From Xenorhabdus mauleonii (GTDB taxonomy: Bacteria; Pseudomonadota; Gammaproteobacteria; Enterobacterales; Enterobacteriaceae), in contig NZ_FORG01000007.1 in assembly GCF_900113945.1 (NCBI RefSeq), positions 1 to 64,000 of the forward strand: a DNA stretch of 64,000 bases, given 5' to 3'. Shown here piece by piece: positions 53,623 through 63,233 of this stretch. A model generated the notes under the pieces. It made no database searches. It had not been told where the DNA came from and saw only the letters and a program-made list of their open reading frames with translations. The position numbers and the translations under genes are program-made. The stretch's first letter is position 1. Every line of letters begins with the position of its first letter.

Positions 53623-55635
53623 TTAAACAGGCCGGATACTTTCCTCATCCAATTCTGCATCAAATAACTGCCGAAGTGTTTGAATCGTTTTATCCGAAAT
53701 AATGGATTGGCGAGCTTGTGCTAATTTTTCTTCATAAATAGCCTGTCGCCATTCCAGAGGCGTTTTTACCGCAGGATTATCATCTTCAATGATATTGAGT
53801 TCAATAGGTTTCCCATGCAATTCACTCAACGCTTCGGACAATGATTTTTGTGCCGATGCAGAATTAAGATGACGCTGTTTTGAACGCAAATGCAAACAGA
53901 ACCGATTTTCATCAATCTGTTCTTTGAAGGCATTCAATGCTACCTGCTGAACCAATTTAGGAATATTCAGTTTATCAATTTCCGCAGCCCATGGATCCCT
54001 TTGTTTCGATTCAACGGCTAATTTGGCAACTAATTCAGCGGTTTTTTCATGCTCAAGTGCCGCTTTTATCGCTTTCGGGGTGGCAACCGATTGTTGTTTT
54101 TCTTCAACATGAACATTCGTGGCTCTCCAGCGATATGCTTCTTTCTTTATCGGCTTAGGTTCCTGTGCTTTAGGAACATAAGACTGGGGACGCTGTTCAG
54201 CCACAGATACCAATCGTTCCAGCGCCGAACTTGCCGGCTTAGCCTTCGCAGACTCTGCCGGCTTAGGCTTTTTTGGTGGTGTATTCCCTTGACGAGTCAG
54301 CAAATTTCTTGCTTGCAATAATTTCTCGGTTGGGCTGTTGGCAGTAGGCGCGGTATCCATTGTTTGTGGCGCGCTTTGCGTCATGGGTTCATTTCCGACA
54401 CTACCTACATTTCCTGCACTACCTATATTTCCTGTATTACCGACATTTCCGGTACGACCTGCGGGAACTGCATTATTCGGCGTAACTTGGGGCGAAATGG
54501 GCGCTACAGGTATTTCCAGCGCAGATGGCGGTGTTTCTTCAATAACCGCTTTGGGATGGAATGCCAACGCCCTCAACAATGCCATTTCAACGCCCATCCG
54601 GCGCTCTGGTGCATAAGGGAGTTCTTTGCGCCCAACCAATAATGCCTGGTAATAAACCTGCAAATCAGTGGGAGAAATAGATCTTGCCAGCAAGCGTAAG
54701 CGCTCTTCCATTGAAGAAGAGTCATTTTCTGGTTGCTGCTGCAAGAGCTGGAGCATGGCAATGCGATGCAGCAATGACAACATTTCAATCAACAAGTTTT
54801 CCCAGTCCATACCACGGGATGCAACTTGTTCAACCAAAGCCATCATTTTCTGCCCATCGGCACGAACCAACGATTCAATCATCGCCAATGGCTGCTCATC
54901 GTCCAACGTTCCCAGCATTTGGCTGACGATATCTGATGTCAGTACTCCGCCCCCAAGTGCTATGGCTTGGTCTGTTAAGCTCAGTGCATCACGCATGCTG
55001 CCATCCGCAGCGCGGGCAAGAAGCTGACGAGCGCGAGCATCGCTCTCTATTTGTTCGGCATTAAGCACATGTTCCAGTTGGCCGCTGATTTGATTCACAT
55101 CGAGAGCTTTCAGATGGAATTGCAGGCAACGTGAAAGGATAGTTACAGGCAACTTTTGTGGATCGGTCGTTGCCAAAAGGAATTTCACATGTTCCGGCGG
55201 TTCTTCCAATGTCTTCAGCAAGGCATTGAAACTGTGACGGGAAAGCATGTGAACTTCGTCAATGAGGTAAACTTTAAAACGGCCGCGCGCAGGAGCATAC
55301 TGGACATTGTCCAGCAGTTCACGGGTATCTTCTACTTTTGTTCGGGAAGCGGCATCGATCTCAATCAGATCGACAAATCGCCCCTGCTCAATTTCAAGAC
55401 AGTTTGCACACTGACCACACGGAGTCTTTGTTATACCCGTTTCGCAATTCAGTCCTTTTGCCAACAGACGTGCGATCGTGGTTTTACCTACACCGCGAGT
55501 GCCGGAAAAAAGATATGCGTGATGGAGGCGTTGGTGCTCAAGACCATTAGCCAATGCAGTCAGCACGTGTTGCTGACCGATCACATCAGAAAATATTTGT
55601 GGGCGCCACTTACGGGCAAGTACCTGATAGCTCAT
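53623..55635 (-). CDS. dnaX: DNA polymerase III tau/gamma subunits
   Basis: A 670-residue clamp-loader subunit. AAA+ domain with Walker A GTRGVGKTT, zinc-module cysteines (CGQCANCLEIEQG), DEVHMLS, SRC sensor region; domain III about residues 240-370; then a low-complexity linker with GNVG-type repeats (around 395-415) and the tau-specific domains IV-V. E. coli tau has 643 residues. A slippery site at codons 455-456 should also give gamma, 457 residues. First gene of the dnaX-ybaB-recR operon. Confidence 0.98.
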   Translation of the reverse strand: MSYQVLARKWRPQIFSDVIGQQHVLTALANGLEHQRLHHAYLFSGTRGVGKTTIARLLAKGLNCETGITKTPCGQCANCLEIEQGRFVDLIEIDAASRTKVEDTRELLDNVQYAPARGRFKVYLIDEVHMLSRHSFNALLKTLEEPPEHVKFLLATTDPQKLPVTILSRCLQFHLKALDVNQISGQLEHVLNAEQIESDARARQLLARAADGSMRDALSLTDQAIALGGGVLTSDIVSQMLGTLDDEQPLAMIESLVRADGQKMMALVEQVASRGMDWENLLIEMLSLLHRIAMLQLLQQQPENDSSSMEERLRLLARSISPTDLQVYYQALLVGRKELPYAPERRMGVEMALLRALAFHPKAVIEETPPSALEIPVAPISPQVTPNNAVPAGRTGNVGNTGNIGSAGNVGSVGNEPMTQSAPQTMDTAPTANSPTEKLLQARNLLTRQGNTPPKKPKPAESAKAKPASSALERLVSVAEQRPQSYVPKAQEPKPIKKEAYRWRATNVHVEEKQQSVATPKAIKAALEHEKTAELVAKLAVESKQRDPWAAEIDKLNIPKLVQQVALNAFKEQIDENRFCLHLRSKQRHLNSASAQKSLSEALSELHGKPIELNIIEDDNPAVKTPLEWRQAIYEEKLAQARQSIISDKTIQTLRQLFDAELDEESIRPV
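54233..54289 (-). promoter_or_regulatory. Programmed -1 frameshift site in dnaX
   Basis: Read on the minus strand: SD-like AGGGA (54289-54285), 10 bases, heptamer A AAA AAG (54274-54268), 5 bases, then GCCGGC (54262-54257) that can pair with GCCGGC (54238-54233). After slipping, one Ala codon is followed by TAA (54265-54263). This is the E. coli dnaX layout with the same heptamer, so gamma is made by frameshifting. Confidence 0.9.
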
Positions 55636-55756
55636 GAATACCGAGGAAATTGAACATGACTGTCTATCATGCTAGCACAGCCTCGCTATGAACGGCGAGG
55701 CTGATGTACCAATAATGCAAAAATCAGAACAATCAATCGTTACAGTAGGCAGGAAA

Positions 55757-56308
55757 TCAGTGTCCTGGGAACTCGACAATCGTATAACTTTCCACACCTT
55801 GTTTTTTCAAACGCTCAACACCACCCAGATCCGGCAAACCAATGATGAATGCTGCTTCAGACACGTTTCCGCCAAGGCGACGAATCAAGTTTACTGTCGC
55901 TTCAATCGTGCCGCCTGTTGCGAGTAAGTCATCAATAACCAGAACTTTATCAGCTTCTGTGATGCTGTTTTTATGAATTTCCAGCGTGTCGGTACCATAT
56001 TCCAGATCGTAGGTTTCACTTAACGTCTCACGGGGTAACTTACCTTTTTTGCGGACAGGGACAAAACCCACTCCCAGACGAAGTGCAACAGGTGCACCAA
56101 ACAAGAAACCACGGGCTTCAGTGCCGACAATTTTCGTAATGCCTTTATCCTGATAACGAGCTACCAATAAATCGATTGTAGCTTGGTAAGCCGCAGGGTT
56201 ATCCAGCAAGGTGGTAATGTCACGAAAAAGGATCCCCTCTTTTGGATAATCAGGAATTGTTTCGATACTATCTTTAATTAATTGCAGTTGTTGTGCATTA
56301 GCGGTCAT
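55757..56308 (-). CDS. apt: Adenine phosphoribosyltransferase
   Basis: 183 residues, same as E. coli. Converts adenine and PRPP to AMP. Motifs: [33 protein letters not shown], the PRPP loop [18 protein letters not shown] and the C-terminal [11 protein letters not shown]. The gene stands upstream of dnaX on the same strand, as in E. coli. Confidence 0.98.
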   Translation of the reverse strand: MTANAQQLQLIKDSIETIPDYPKEGILFRDITTLLDNPAAYQATIDLLVARYQDKGITKIVGTEARGFLFGAPVALRLGVGFVPVRKKGKLPRETLSETYDLEYGTDTLEIHKNSITEADKVLVIDDLLATGGTIEATVNLIRRLGGNVSEAAFIIGLPDLGGVERLKKQGVESYTIVEFPGH

Positions 56309-56516
56309 AATCGATGCCAGCCAGTTATAAAAAAGGGAAACGGAGGAATTTATTCAAACTACCAGAAAAAAGCAACTGTGATACAAATTGCAGCTTATAT
56401 TTTGTTGACTTACGTCAAGCCTTGCATCTATCACGCCAGAAAGGCTCTATAGCCAAATAAGAGAGTTTAACGAAATGCTCTTTGACGAGCAGATTATTAA
56501 TGATAAAGGGTGGCAG

Positions 56517-57059
56517 ATGGGTATACAAAGTTTATTAAGCGCACTTGAAAAACAGATAAGCAGTCTGGAAAAAGATCTCGCACAGCTCCCTGATACGCCT
56601 TTTTCCATCGCCCGTTTTGATCAATCGCTGTTTCATCACCACAGTAATAAACTGGGTGGGTACATGCTGGAGATCAAACAAAATATGGAACAATTGAAAA
56701 CGAGTGTAACCAGCCATCGCATTGAACAGGTCACCTTCCTTTCTGAACGTCTGGTGACACAAATAGAGGCGTTGAAACGGGAAATAGCAACCCAGACGTT
56801 ACGAAAGCAAGAAGATAAATTTGAACGCCATTCACAGGAACGGGATCTTTACCAACGTCTGGCAGAACATCAGGATTATGAGCGCCGTTTAATGGCAATG
56901 GTTGATGACCGAGAATTACAGTTAAATAAACAAGTTACCCTTGAAAATAAATATAAACTGCAAAAAGAAATCGCCGCTCTGGCAGGCAGGTTGACTCGCT
57001 GCCGCCAAGCATTAATGCGCATTGAAAGAACAATAGAAAAACAAGAAAACTCTGATTAA
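56517..57059 (+). CDS. priC: Primosomal replication protein PriC
   Basis: About 180 residues, mostly helical and basic, with the family's ARFDQSLF, HQDYERRLMAMVDDRE and RLTRCRQALMRIERTIE blocks. PriC helps reload DnaB at stalled forks. I choose the ATG at 56517, after AAGGGTGGCAG; an ATG at 56475 has no ribosome site. It is less conserved than its neighbours, but the priC-ybaM-mscK order is that of E. coli. Confidence 0.9.
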   Translation: MGIQSLLSALEKQISSLEKDLAQLPDTPFSIARFDQSLFHHHSNKLGGYMLEIKQNMEQLKTSVTSHRIEQVTFLSERLVTQIEALKREIATQTLRKQEDKFERHSQERDLYQRLAEHQDYERRLMAMVDDRELQLNKQVTLENKYKLQKEIAALAGRLTRCRQALMRIERTIEKQENSD

Positions 57060-57080
57060 TCACAAGGATAAATAATCATC

Positions 57081-57245
57081 ATGAGTCTCGAACAAGCACC
57101 ACCTGAAGTCCAGCTCGCGGTAGATCTTATTTACCTCCTTGAGTGTAATGAAGTTTCCCCTGATATTGCACTGGCCGCATTAGAAATTGTTAAACACGAT
57201 TTTCAGGGGAAACTGGAAAAACAGACTCAGCAGCCTGATAAATAA
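57081..57245 (+). CDS. ybaM: Small conserved protein YbaM
   Basis: 54 residues: MSLEQAPPEVQLAVDLIYLLE, then DIALAALEIVKHDFQGKLE. It closely follows E. coli YbaM (53 residues) in sequence and in position after priC. AAGGA lies about 12 bases before the ATG. Function unknown. Confidence 0.93.
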   Translation: MSLEQAPPEVQLAVDLIYLLECNEVSPDIALAALEIVKHDFQGKLEKQTQQPDK

Positions 57246-57280
57246 GTTCAATCCATTCTTATTTCATCAGGCCACATTTT

Positions 57281-60200
57281 TTAAAAATGCCCATCAGGAT
57301 GGTGATTGCCGCCGTTTAATGGTTTTTGTACCTCTTGCAAAGTATCACCTTGTCCATTGTGTAAATAGACTTCCAATTGGTTAAAGGCAATATTAATGTC
57401 ATTTTCCCGACATAATTTATCAATGCTTCTATTTACTTCATCAACGGTACGGCTACGATCACCCACCTCACGAACATAAAGCCTCAATTCATGATCCAAT
57501 GTACTGGCACCAAAACTCATAAAATAGACTTGTGGCCCGGGTTCGCTCATCACTCGGCTATTATCGTTTGCGGCCTTTAACAGCACTTCTTTCACCTTAT
57601 CAAGATCAGAGCCATATGCGACACCAACTTTAATAATGATCCGCGTGACAGTATCGGAAAGACTCCAGTTGATTAAGCGTTCTGTTACAAATGCCCGATT
57701 GGGGATAATCACTTCTTTGCGGTCAAAATCTGTAATTGTTGTCGCACGAATACGAATTTTACTGACTGATCCGGAATAAGTTCCGATAGTAACCGTATCG
57801 CCAATGCGAACCGGACGCTCAAATAAAATAATCAAGCCCGAAACAAAGTTAGCGAAGATTTCCTGTAACCCAAAACCTAAACCGACCGAAAGCGCAGCTG
57901 CCAGCCATTGTAATTTATTCCATGAAAGGCCCAGAGTTCCCAATGCAGTGATACCGCCAACGCCAATGATAAGATAAGTCAATGTCGTTTTGATGGCATA
58001 TGAGGCACCTTGTTGCAATTGCAGGCGGGATAGAACCAGAACTTCCAGTAATCCCGGCAAGTTTCTCATCATGATCCATGAAATCACCAACATCGCTATC
58101 GATAGAACCAAATCTTTCAAGGTAATGTATTTCAGCACATTGCCCAGTTCATTTGTGGTGCTGTATTGCCACAAATTGATCCCATCAAGGTAAGAAAATA
58201 CGGTTACCAGATCAGACCAAATCCAATAAAATGCGCCTAAAAAGACCAGAAACAGTACCATTGTGGTCAAACGCAATGATTGTTGGTTAATGAGATCCAA
58301 CGCCATTGGTGGCTCTTCCAATACTTCGCCTTCTATACCTTCTTTGGTCAGAGATTGACGCCGGGCGACAGCGCGTCGATAGGCAATCCGGCGGGCAGCA
58401 ATGCCCAATCCCCGCAAACATGTTTGATAGCTGATATACCAGAGCAACAGTAAATATAGGCTGTATAACCAACGTTCAGCTAAATGCAAGGTTGTGTAGA
58501 AATAGCCTGAGACCATCAGCACCATCATGACCAGTGGTGCAAAAGTTAATGTTGTTACCACAATCAGGCGTATCATGTGTGAGTTTTTCTCACGCCAGAT
58601 ATAACGACAGAATGGGAAGACAAATAAGAAGACAAAGAATAGGCAGACTAAAGTAATGCCCTGGCCTATCACATCATCAGACAGTTGCAGCGGGTGTTTC
58701 ACTCCCAATGTTATCCAAAATAAAACAGGCAACAATACAATAGACAGGCGGACAAGGTTTTTTCGGAATAAAGTACAGTCTGCTTTGTTCAGGGCAAAAT
58801 GCTGTTCTCCGATCCTGCCTGCGGAAAGTATTTGGTAACAGGTGCTGTACATAACCCAAAATAACGCCAACTGGCGCGAGTACCCCCAAATCAACTCCCC
58901 CAAATCATCACCTGATTTTAAATACCAATAACCGGCAGCCAGCACAATGAAAGCAAGTGGCAGCGTTTTTATCACAGTCAGAATCAGAGCCAATGGAGTA
59001 TGCAATTGGCTGTCACGGCGAAATTGCCCCACCTCACCGGCAATTTTCTTCAGTTGCTCATTAATGCCTTTGGTTTGCCAACGCAAAAACAAACCAACCA
59101 AAACAAGGGGAATAACGAAATGGATAGAATTTTCCAGCCCGGTAACGAGGCCATTGAGAGTCACTTGAACGTTTAGATGGTTCAATTCATCCCTAATTTG
59201 CTCAGGCAGAGATTGCAACCACGTTAAATTCATCGGCTTATTGCTGTTTACCCAGAAAATTTGCTGAACAAGCGTTTGTTGCAATGATCCCATCACATCC
59301 AGTAATTGTTGCTGATCCATCTGCAAATTGATGGAGTGTGTAATCTGATTGCCTAACTGGTTGTTGAGTTGATCCAGAAGCTCACGGCGAATATCCAAAA
59401 TCTGATTGAGGGCATTACGGATTTCACCCACCGTTTCTGAGGATTCTCCTTTGATTTTATTATGGTTTTCAAACAGTAAATTTTTGACGTAATCATTATT
59501 CTGATACAGTAAATCCCGCTCCTGAGTAATTTCAAATTGTTCCAGACGCAGGTCAGCAATTTTTGTCGGCAAATCTTTTGTCAAAGCGTCAGCGGGTATT
59601 TTCAACTGCTCTTGAAACAAAATGCGCGATAACAATAAGCTGCCACGCAACACCTTAATTTGTTCTTTTAAATTTCGCTCAGATTGAATTGCTCTATCCA
59701 ACTGCGTCTTCACATAGATGTTTTTCTGTGCCAGTTGGTTGTTGTCCCGAGTCGCTGCAACAAGCCGCTCACTCAATTCACGATTATTTTCCAACTCCCT
59801 ACTGATCAGAGGATTATCCTGAATGTGTGAATTCTGCCCGTCTTGAGTCTGCGCCTCTTTTGCCGTTTCTTCAGAAATAATGAGCCGTTTTCCGCTCACG
59901 ACAGTTTGAATCAACAGAACATAATCTTCTAGCTGCTTAATTTGGAGTGTTGTATAGTCCCGCTGTTGCTGCAAAAGCGATTGCAGCTGGGTGTTTGCCT
60001 GCAAGGCAGCTCTTTGAAATTCATTTTGCTGCATCAAAAAGGATTGTTCTACCAATAACAGTTCCGTTTTGGTCTGATACGATTCCGGCTGTTCAGCCAA
60101 TGCATTATTAAGTTGGTTGCGAATTTGCTGCAATCTTTGCACATTATGGAAGAGTATATTTTGCGCCCGTTCCGGTTGCGTTTGCAGCCCAATGAATTGG

Positions 60201-60712
60201 CTGTTATAGCTGGCCAGATCTTCCAATGCTTTCTGCAAGCTACTCAATGTGCTATTTAATTTCGCCTCAAGTTGCTTTAGCGACAGTGTGTCCAATGACT
60301 GTTTATATTCGTTTTCATCTTGCTGCGTATTATTCTTCAGATCTTCCATCTCTAGCATGATCTGGCGCGATTTTTGAGGGGCCTCTTGCTGGTTTTTCTT
60401 CAGCAAGTTAACGCCTTGTTTCACTTGATCAATTTTGTCAAAGAAAGAGAGGGCTTTTTCCAAATCTGCTATTGATGCTTTTTCTTCGACAGTATGCTCC
60501 TTGCGCTCTGTCAAAGCATTAAGTTGATTTTGGATATCATTGCGGGTTGGAACATCACCGCCAAAAGCGGCATTTGCAGGAGAAAAAAAAGACGATAGGA
60601 TGAAAAGCAGCCCTACCACCAAAACAAATCGAGAAAATAATCTATCGGGGAGTTTGTTGCACAAGCCTCCCTCATTGAGCAAAATACTCAAATATCGGTT
60701 AACTGAAACCAT
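57281..60712 (-). CDS. mscK: K+-dependent mechanosensitive channel MscK
   Basis: An 1143-residue inner-membrane channel. It has a signal-like start with FVLVVGLLFILSSFFSPANA, a periplasmic coiled-coil domain of about 450 residues, about eleven membrane helices, and the MscS-like pore/beta domain (WLAAALSVGLGFGLQEIFANFVSGLIILFERPVRIGDTVTIG, in parts) with cytoplasmic C-terminus. It opens under membrane tension to release solutes; the E. coli protein also needs external K+. E. coli MscK has 1120 residues. It ends about 35 bases from ybaM (convergent). Confidence 0.97.
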   Translation of the reverse strand: MVSVNRYLSILLNEGGLCNKLPDRLFSRFVLVVGLLFILSSFFSPANAAFGGDVPTRNDIQNQLNALTERKEHTVEEKASIADLEKALSFFDKIDQVKQGVNLLKKNQQEAPQKSRQIMLEMEDLKNNTQQDENEYKQSLDTLSLKQLEAKLNSTLSSLQKALEDLASYNSQFIGLQTQPERAQNILFHNVQRLQQIRNQLNNALAEQPESYQTKTELLLVEQSFLMQQNEFQRAALQANTQLQSLLQQQRDYTTLQIKQLEDYVLLIQTVVSGKRLIISEETAKEAQTQDGQNSHIQDNPLISRELENNRELSERLVAATRDNNQLAQKNIYVKTQLDRAIQSERNLKEQIKVLRGSLLLSRILFQEQLKIPADALTKDLPTKIADLRLEQFEITQERDLLYQNNDYVKNLLFENHNKIKGESSETVGEIRNALNQILDIRRELLDQLNNQLGNQITHSINLQMDQQQLLDVMGSLQQTLVQQIFWVNSNKPMNLTWLQSLPEQIRDELNHLNVQVTLNGLVTGLENSIHFVIPLVLVGLFLRWQTKGINEQLKKIAGEVGQFRRDSQLHTPLALILTVIKTLPLAFIVLAAGYWYLKSGDDLGELIWGYSRQLALFWVMYSTCYQILSAGRIGEQHFALNKADCTLFRKNLVRLSIVLLPVLFWITLGVKHPLQLSDDVIGQGITLVCLFFVFLFVFPFCRYIWREKNSHMIRLIVVTTLTFAPLVMMVLMVSGYFYTTLHLAERWLYSLYLLLLWYISYQTCLRGLGIAARRIAYRRAVARRQSLTKEGIEGEVLEEPPMALDLINQQSLRLTTMVLFLVFLGAFYWIWSDLVTVFSYLDGINLWQYSTTNELGNVLKYITLKDLVLSIAMLVISWIMMRNLPGLLEVLVLSRLQLQQGASYAIKTTLTYLIIGVGGITALGTLGLSWNKLQWLAAALSVGLGFGLQEIFANFVSGLIILFERPVRIGDTVTIGTYSGSVSKIRIRATTITDFDRKEVIIPNRAFVTERLINWSLSDTVTRIIIKVGVAYGSDLDKVKEVLLKAANDNSRVMSEPGPQVYFMSFGASTLDHELRLYVREVGDRSRTVDEVNRSIDKLCRENDINIAFNQLEVYLHNGQGDTLQEVQKPLNGGNHHPDGHF

Positions 60713-60854
60713 GAATTCATCTACTCATCATATGCAGATAATGGAATGATAATGCTTAATATTAGGCAGTTCAGGTATTAAGGAAGTACTGGTATTAGAA
60801 AAGTACTGCGGCATTTATAATCTGCTCCCGCACTTCCTGATACATTAATTTTAA

Positions 60855-61208
60855 TTAAAATGATAATACTTTAGATGCTGCCAATGTCCATTGAGCCAGC
60901 TCACCCAATGTACCGATTTTCACTCCATCAACCAACGCCAGTTCGCTGATGCCTCTGGCATCCGTGCAGGTTTTGCATAATTTTACTTCGACATCCTGTG
61001 CCGTCAAAATTTCCAGCATGTGTTTTAAATTATAGCCTTCTTTGGGGATTTGCCCGGCTAAACCAGCAACCACAGCGTCAGACATCAAAAATAATTTCAG
61101 TCCACAGTCAGGTTCCTGTTCTTTAAGAGCTATAGATAATCTTAAGGCATTAAAAAGAGATTCATTGCCATACGCCGCGCCATTAGCAATAATCAAAATA
61201 GATTTCAT
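60855..61208 (-). CDS. DsrE/DsrF-family (YchN-like) protein
   Basis: 117 residues: SILIIANGAAYGNESLFNALRLSIALKEQ, LFLMSDAVVAGLAGQ, and a CKTCTDARG motif with the conserved Cys near residue 81. This is the DsrE-like fold used in sulfur-relay or small-molecule binding; the exact role is unknown. It lies 19 bases after acrR on the same strand. E. coli has no such gene at this place as far as I recall, so it may be an acrR-linked addition. Confidence 0.85.
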   Translation of the reverse strand: MKSILIIANGAAYGNESLFNALRLSIALKEQEPDCGLKLFLMSDAVVAGLAGQIPKEGYNLKHMLEILTAQDVEVKLCKTCTDARGISELALVDGVKIGTLGELAQWTLAASKVLSF

Positions 61209-61227
61209 TATTATTTGTCCTAATTAT

Positions 61228-61878
61228 TCAAGATTCATTTTCATCTCTGTGCCGCATATGATGGCTATATTTCAGTGTGTCAATGAAACTATCCACCAGA
61301 TATACAGATTGATCTTGAATATTAAAACTGTCTGGCGCGAATAACCAGTTCTCCAATACCCCTGTCATTAACGCCCTCAGCATGATAGAGGAGCGCTTGA
61401 GATCGAGATTATGCGGTAATTCCCCAGACTGAATACAAAACCCTAATAACTTTTCGATTCTTTCATAATCGGAAATACATATCTCCCGAAGCTCATCTGC
61501 TAATGGAGACATTTCTCCAACAAACTCACATTTATGGAAAAAAATTTCCATAAGTAGGCAACTTTGGAGATCGCCTACCATTATTTTTAATACCGAAATC
61601 AATAAATATCTCAATGCAATGAGTGGATTATTAGGGTATTTTGCCTGATACTCTTTCTCTAGTTCGGCTGTTTTATGCTTTGGTATCTTGCAAACAACAG
61701 AAAGTAAATCTGTCTTATTCTTAAAGTGCCAATAGATTGCCCCACGCGTTACACCAGCCGCAGTAGCAATATCAGACAATGAAGTCGCTGAGACACCACG
61801 TTCAGAAAAGGTCTTTATTGCAGCATCTATGATCTGTTGACGGGTTTGTTGTGCTTGTTGTTTATTATTTCGTGCCAT
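61228..61878 (-). CDS. acrR: TetR-type repressor AcrR
   Basis: 216 residues: MARNNKQQAQQTRQQIIDAA, HTH GVSATSLSDIATAAGVTRGAIYWHFKNK, and a ligand-binding domain with MEIFFHKCEFVGEMSPL and ENWLFAPDSF as in E. coli AcrR. It represses acrAB and itself; many hydrophobic drugs relieve repression. The start at 61878 matches the family; a longer frame to 61959 would run through the operator. Divergent from acrA. Confidence 0.96.
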   Translation of the reverse strand: MARNNKQQAQQTRQQIIDAAIKTFSERGVSATSLSDIATAAGVTRGAIYWHFKNKTDLLSVVCKIPKHKTAELEKEYQAKYPNNPLIALRYLLISVLKIMVGDLQSCLLMEIFFHKCEFVGEMSPLADELREICISDYERIEKLLGFCIQSGELPHNLDLKRSSIMLRALMTGVLENWLFAPDSFNIQDQSVYLVDSFIDTLKYSHHMRHRDENES

Positions 61879-61916
61879 TTTCTTGCCATAAACTTTGTTT
61901 TTAACTGAAGCTGATT

Positions 61917-61940
61917 TACATACATTCATGTATGTTTGTA
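61917..61940. promoter_or_regulatory. AcrR operator
   Basis: A 24-bp inverted repeat, TACATACAT ... ATGTTTGTA, with one mismatched pair, lies between acrR and acrA. The E. coli AcrR site has the same TACATACATT...ATGTATGTA form. Confidence 0.88.
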
Positions 61941-62019
61941 CTATAGCACCCTTAATCAATGAAGTAATGATTTCAGTCGTTAGCTTAGAGAATCAACATT
62001 GAAAATTTGAGGTTTACTT

Positions 62020-63219
62020 ATGCATATAAACAGGGGAGTTTTACCTCTGGCCACAGTACTGCTGCTTTCAGGCAGTCTTCTTTTGTCTGGATGCAATGAC
62101 AATAAAGATGCACAGCAAGGGGCTACGGGCCAACATGTTCCTGATGTAGGTATCGTAACGCTGAAAGCAAAACCTCTGACAGTCATCACGGAATTACCAG
62201 GTCGTACTACGGCTTACCGTGTTGCAGAGGTTCGCCCCCAAGTCGGCGGTATCATCCTAAAACGTAACTACAAAGAAGGTAGCGATATTGTTGCGGGCGA
62301 ATCGTTATATCAAATCGATCCTGCAACCTATCAGGTTGAATACAGCAAAGCTCAGGCAAACCTGGCAAGAGCGAAAGCGAATGAAACCGTTTCTCACTTA
62401 ACCGTCGAGCGCTATAAATCGCTGTTAGGAACACAATATGTAAGTAAACAGGAATTCGATAAAGCAAACTCTGATTACGCACAGGCAAAGGCTGATGTTC
62501 AGTCCGCTCAAGCCGCATTGGAAAGTGCCAGAATCAACCTGGCGTATACCAAAGTCAGCTCCCCAATATCTGGGCGCGCGGGTAAATCCACCGTCACAGA
62601 AGGAGCACTGGTTTCTGCGGGCCAGTCAACAGCCCTGACAACCGTTCAGCAATTAGATCCTATTTATGTGGATATCACTCAATCAAGTGATGATTACCTG
62701 CGCCTTAAAAATGAAATAGCCAACGGCACCGTTCATAAGGAGCATGGCAAATCAAGAATCCGCCTAGTTACTGAATCGGGTCAAGAATACAGCCAGACTG
62801 GCTATCTTGAGTTTTCAGACGCTACCGTTGATGAATCAACAGGTTCCATCACTATGCGGGCTATTTTCCCAAATCCAAATGAAGAATTACTTCCAGGCCT
62901 GTTTGTCCGTACCAAACTGGAAGAAGGTATTCGTCAAAATGCGATTTTGATCCCTCAACAAGCTGTAACCAGAACACCTCGTGGCCAAGCCACCACAATG
63001 ATTGTCAATAAAGATAATAAAGTGGAAGTGCGTAACATCACTGCGGCTCAAGCTATTGGCAACAAATGGTTGGTGACAAAAGGTTTGAAAGCAGGAGATC
63101 GAGTGGTCGTCACTGGGTTGCAAAAAATAGCACCAGGCGTAACGGTTAAGCCAACAGAAACTGATTTGGATGCCAAGCCTGCGGCTAACCAAGCTGAGTC
63201 TGCAAAAAAGCCTCAATAA
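62020..63219 (+). CDS. acrA: Multidrug efflux periplasmic adaptor AcrA
   Basis: A 399-residue lipoprotein: signal peptide with lipobox LLSG-C near residue 25, barrel-sandwich halves (VAEVRPQVGGIILKRNYKEGSDI and LAYTKVSSPISGRAGKSTVTEGALV, in parts), an alpha-hairpin between them (about 95-175), then beta-barrel and membrane-proximal domains. It links AcrB to the outer-membrane TolC. 14 bases before acrB with GGAG between. E. coli AcrA has 397 residues. Confidence 0.97.
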   Translation: MHINRGVLPLATVLLLSGSLLLSGCNDNKDAQQGATGQHVPDVGIVTLKAKPLTVITELPGRTTAYRVAEVRPQVGGIILKRNYKEGSDIVAGESLYQIDPATYQVEYSKAQANLARAKANETVSHLTVERYKSLLGTQYVSKQEFDKANSDYAQAKADVQSAQAALESARINLAYTKVSSPISGRAGKSTVTEGALVSAGQSTALTTVQQLDPIYVDITQSSDDYLRLKNEIANGTVHKEHGKSRIRLVTESGQEYSQTGYLEFSDATVDESTGSITMRAIFPNPNEELLPGLFVRTKLEEGIRQNAILIPQQAVTRTPRGQATTMIVNKDNKVEVRNITAAQAIGNKWLVTKGLKAGDRVVVTGLQKIAPGVTVKPTETDLDAKPAANQAESAKKPQ

Positions 63220-63233
63220 GGAGTTGGTGATTC

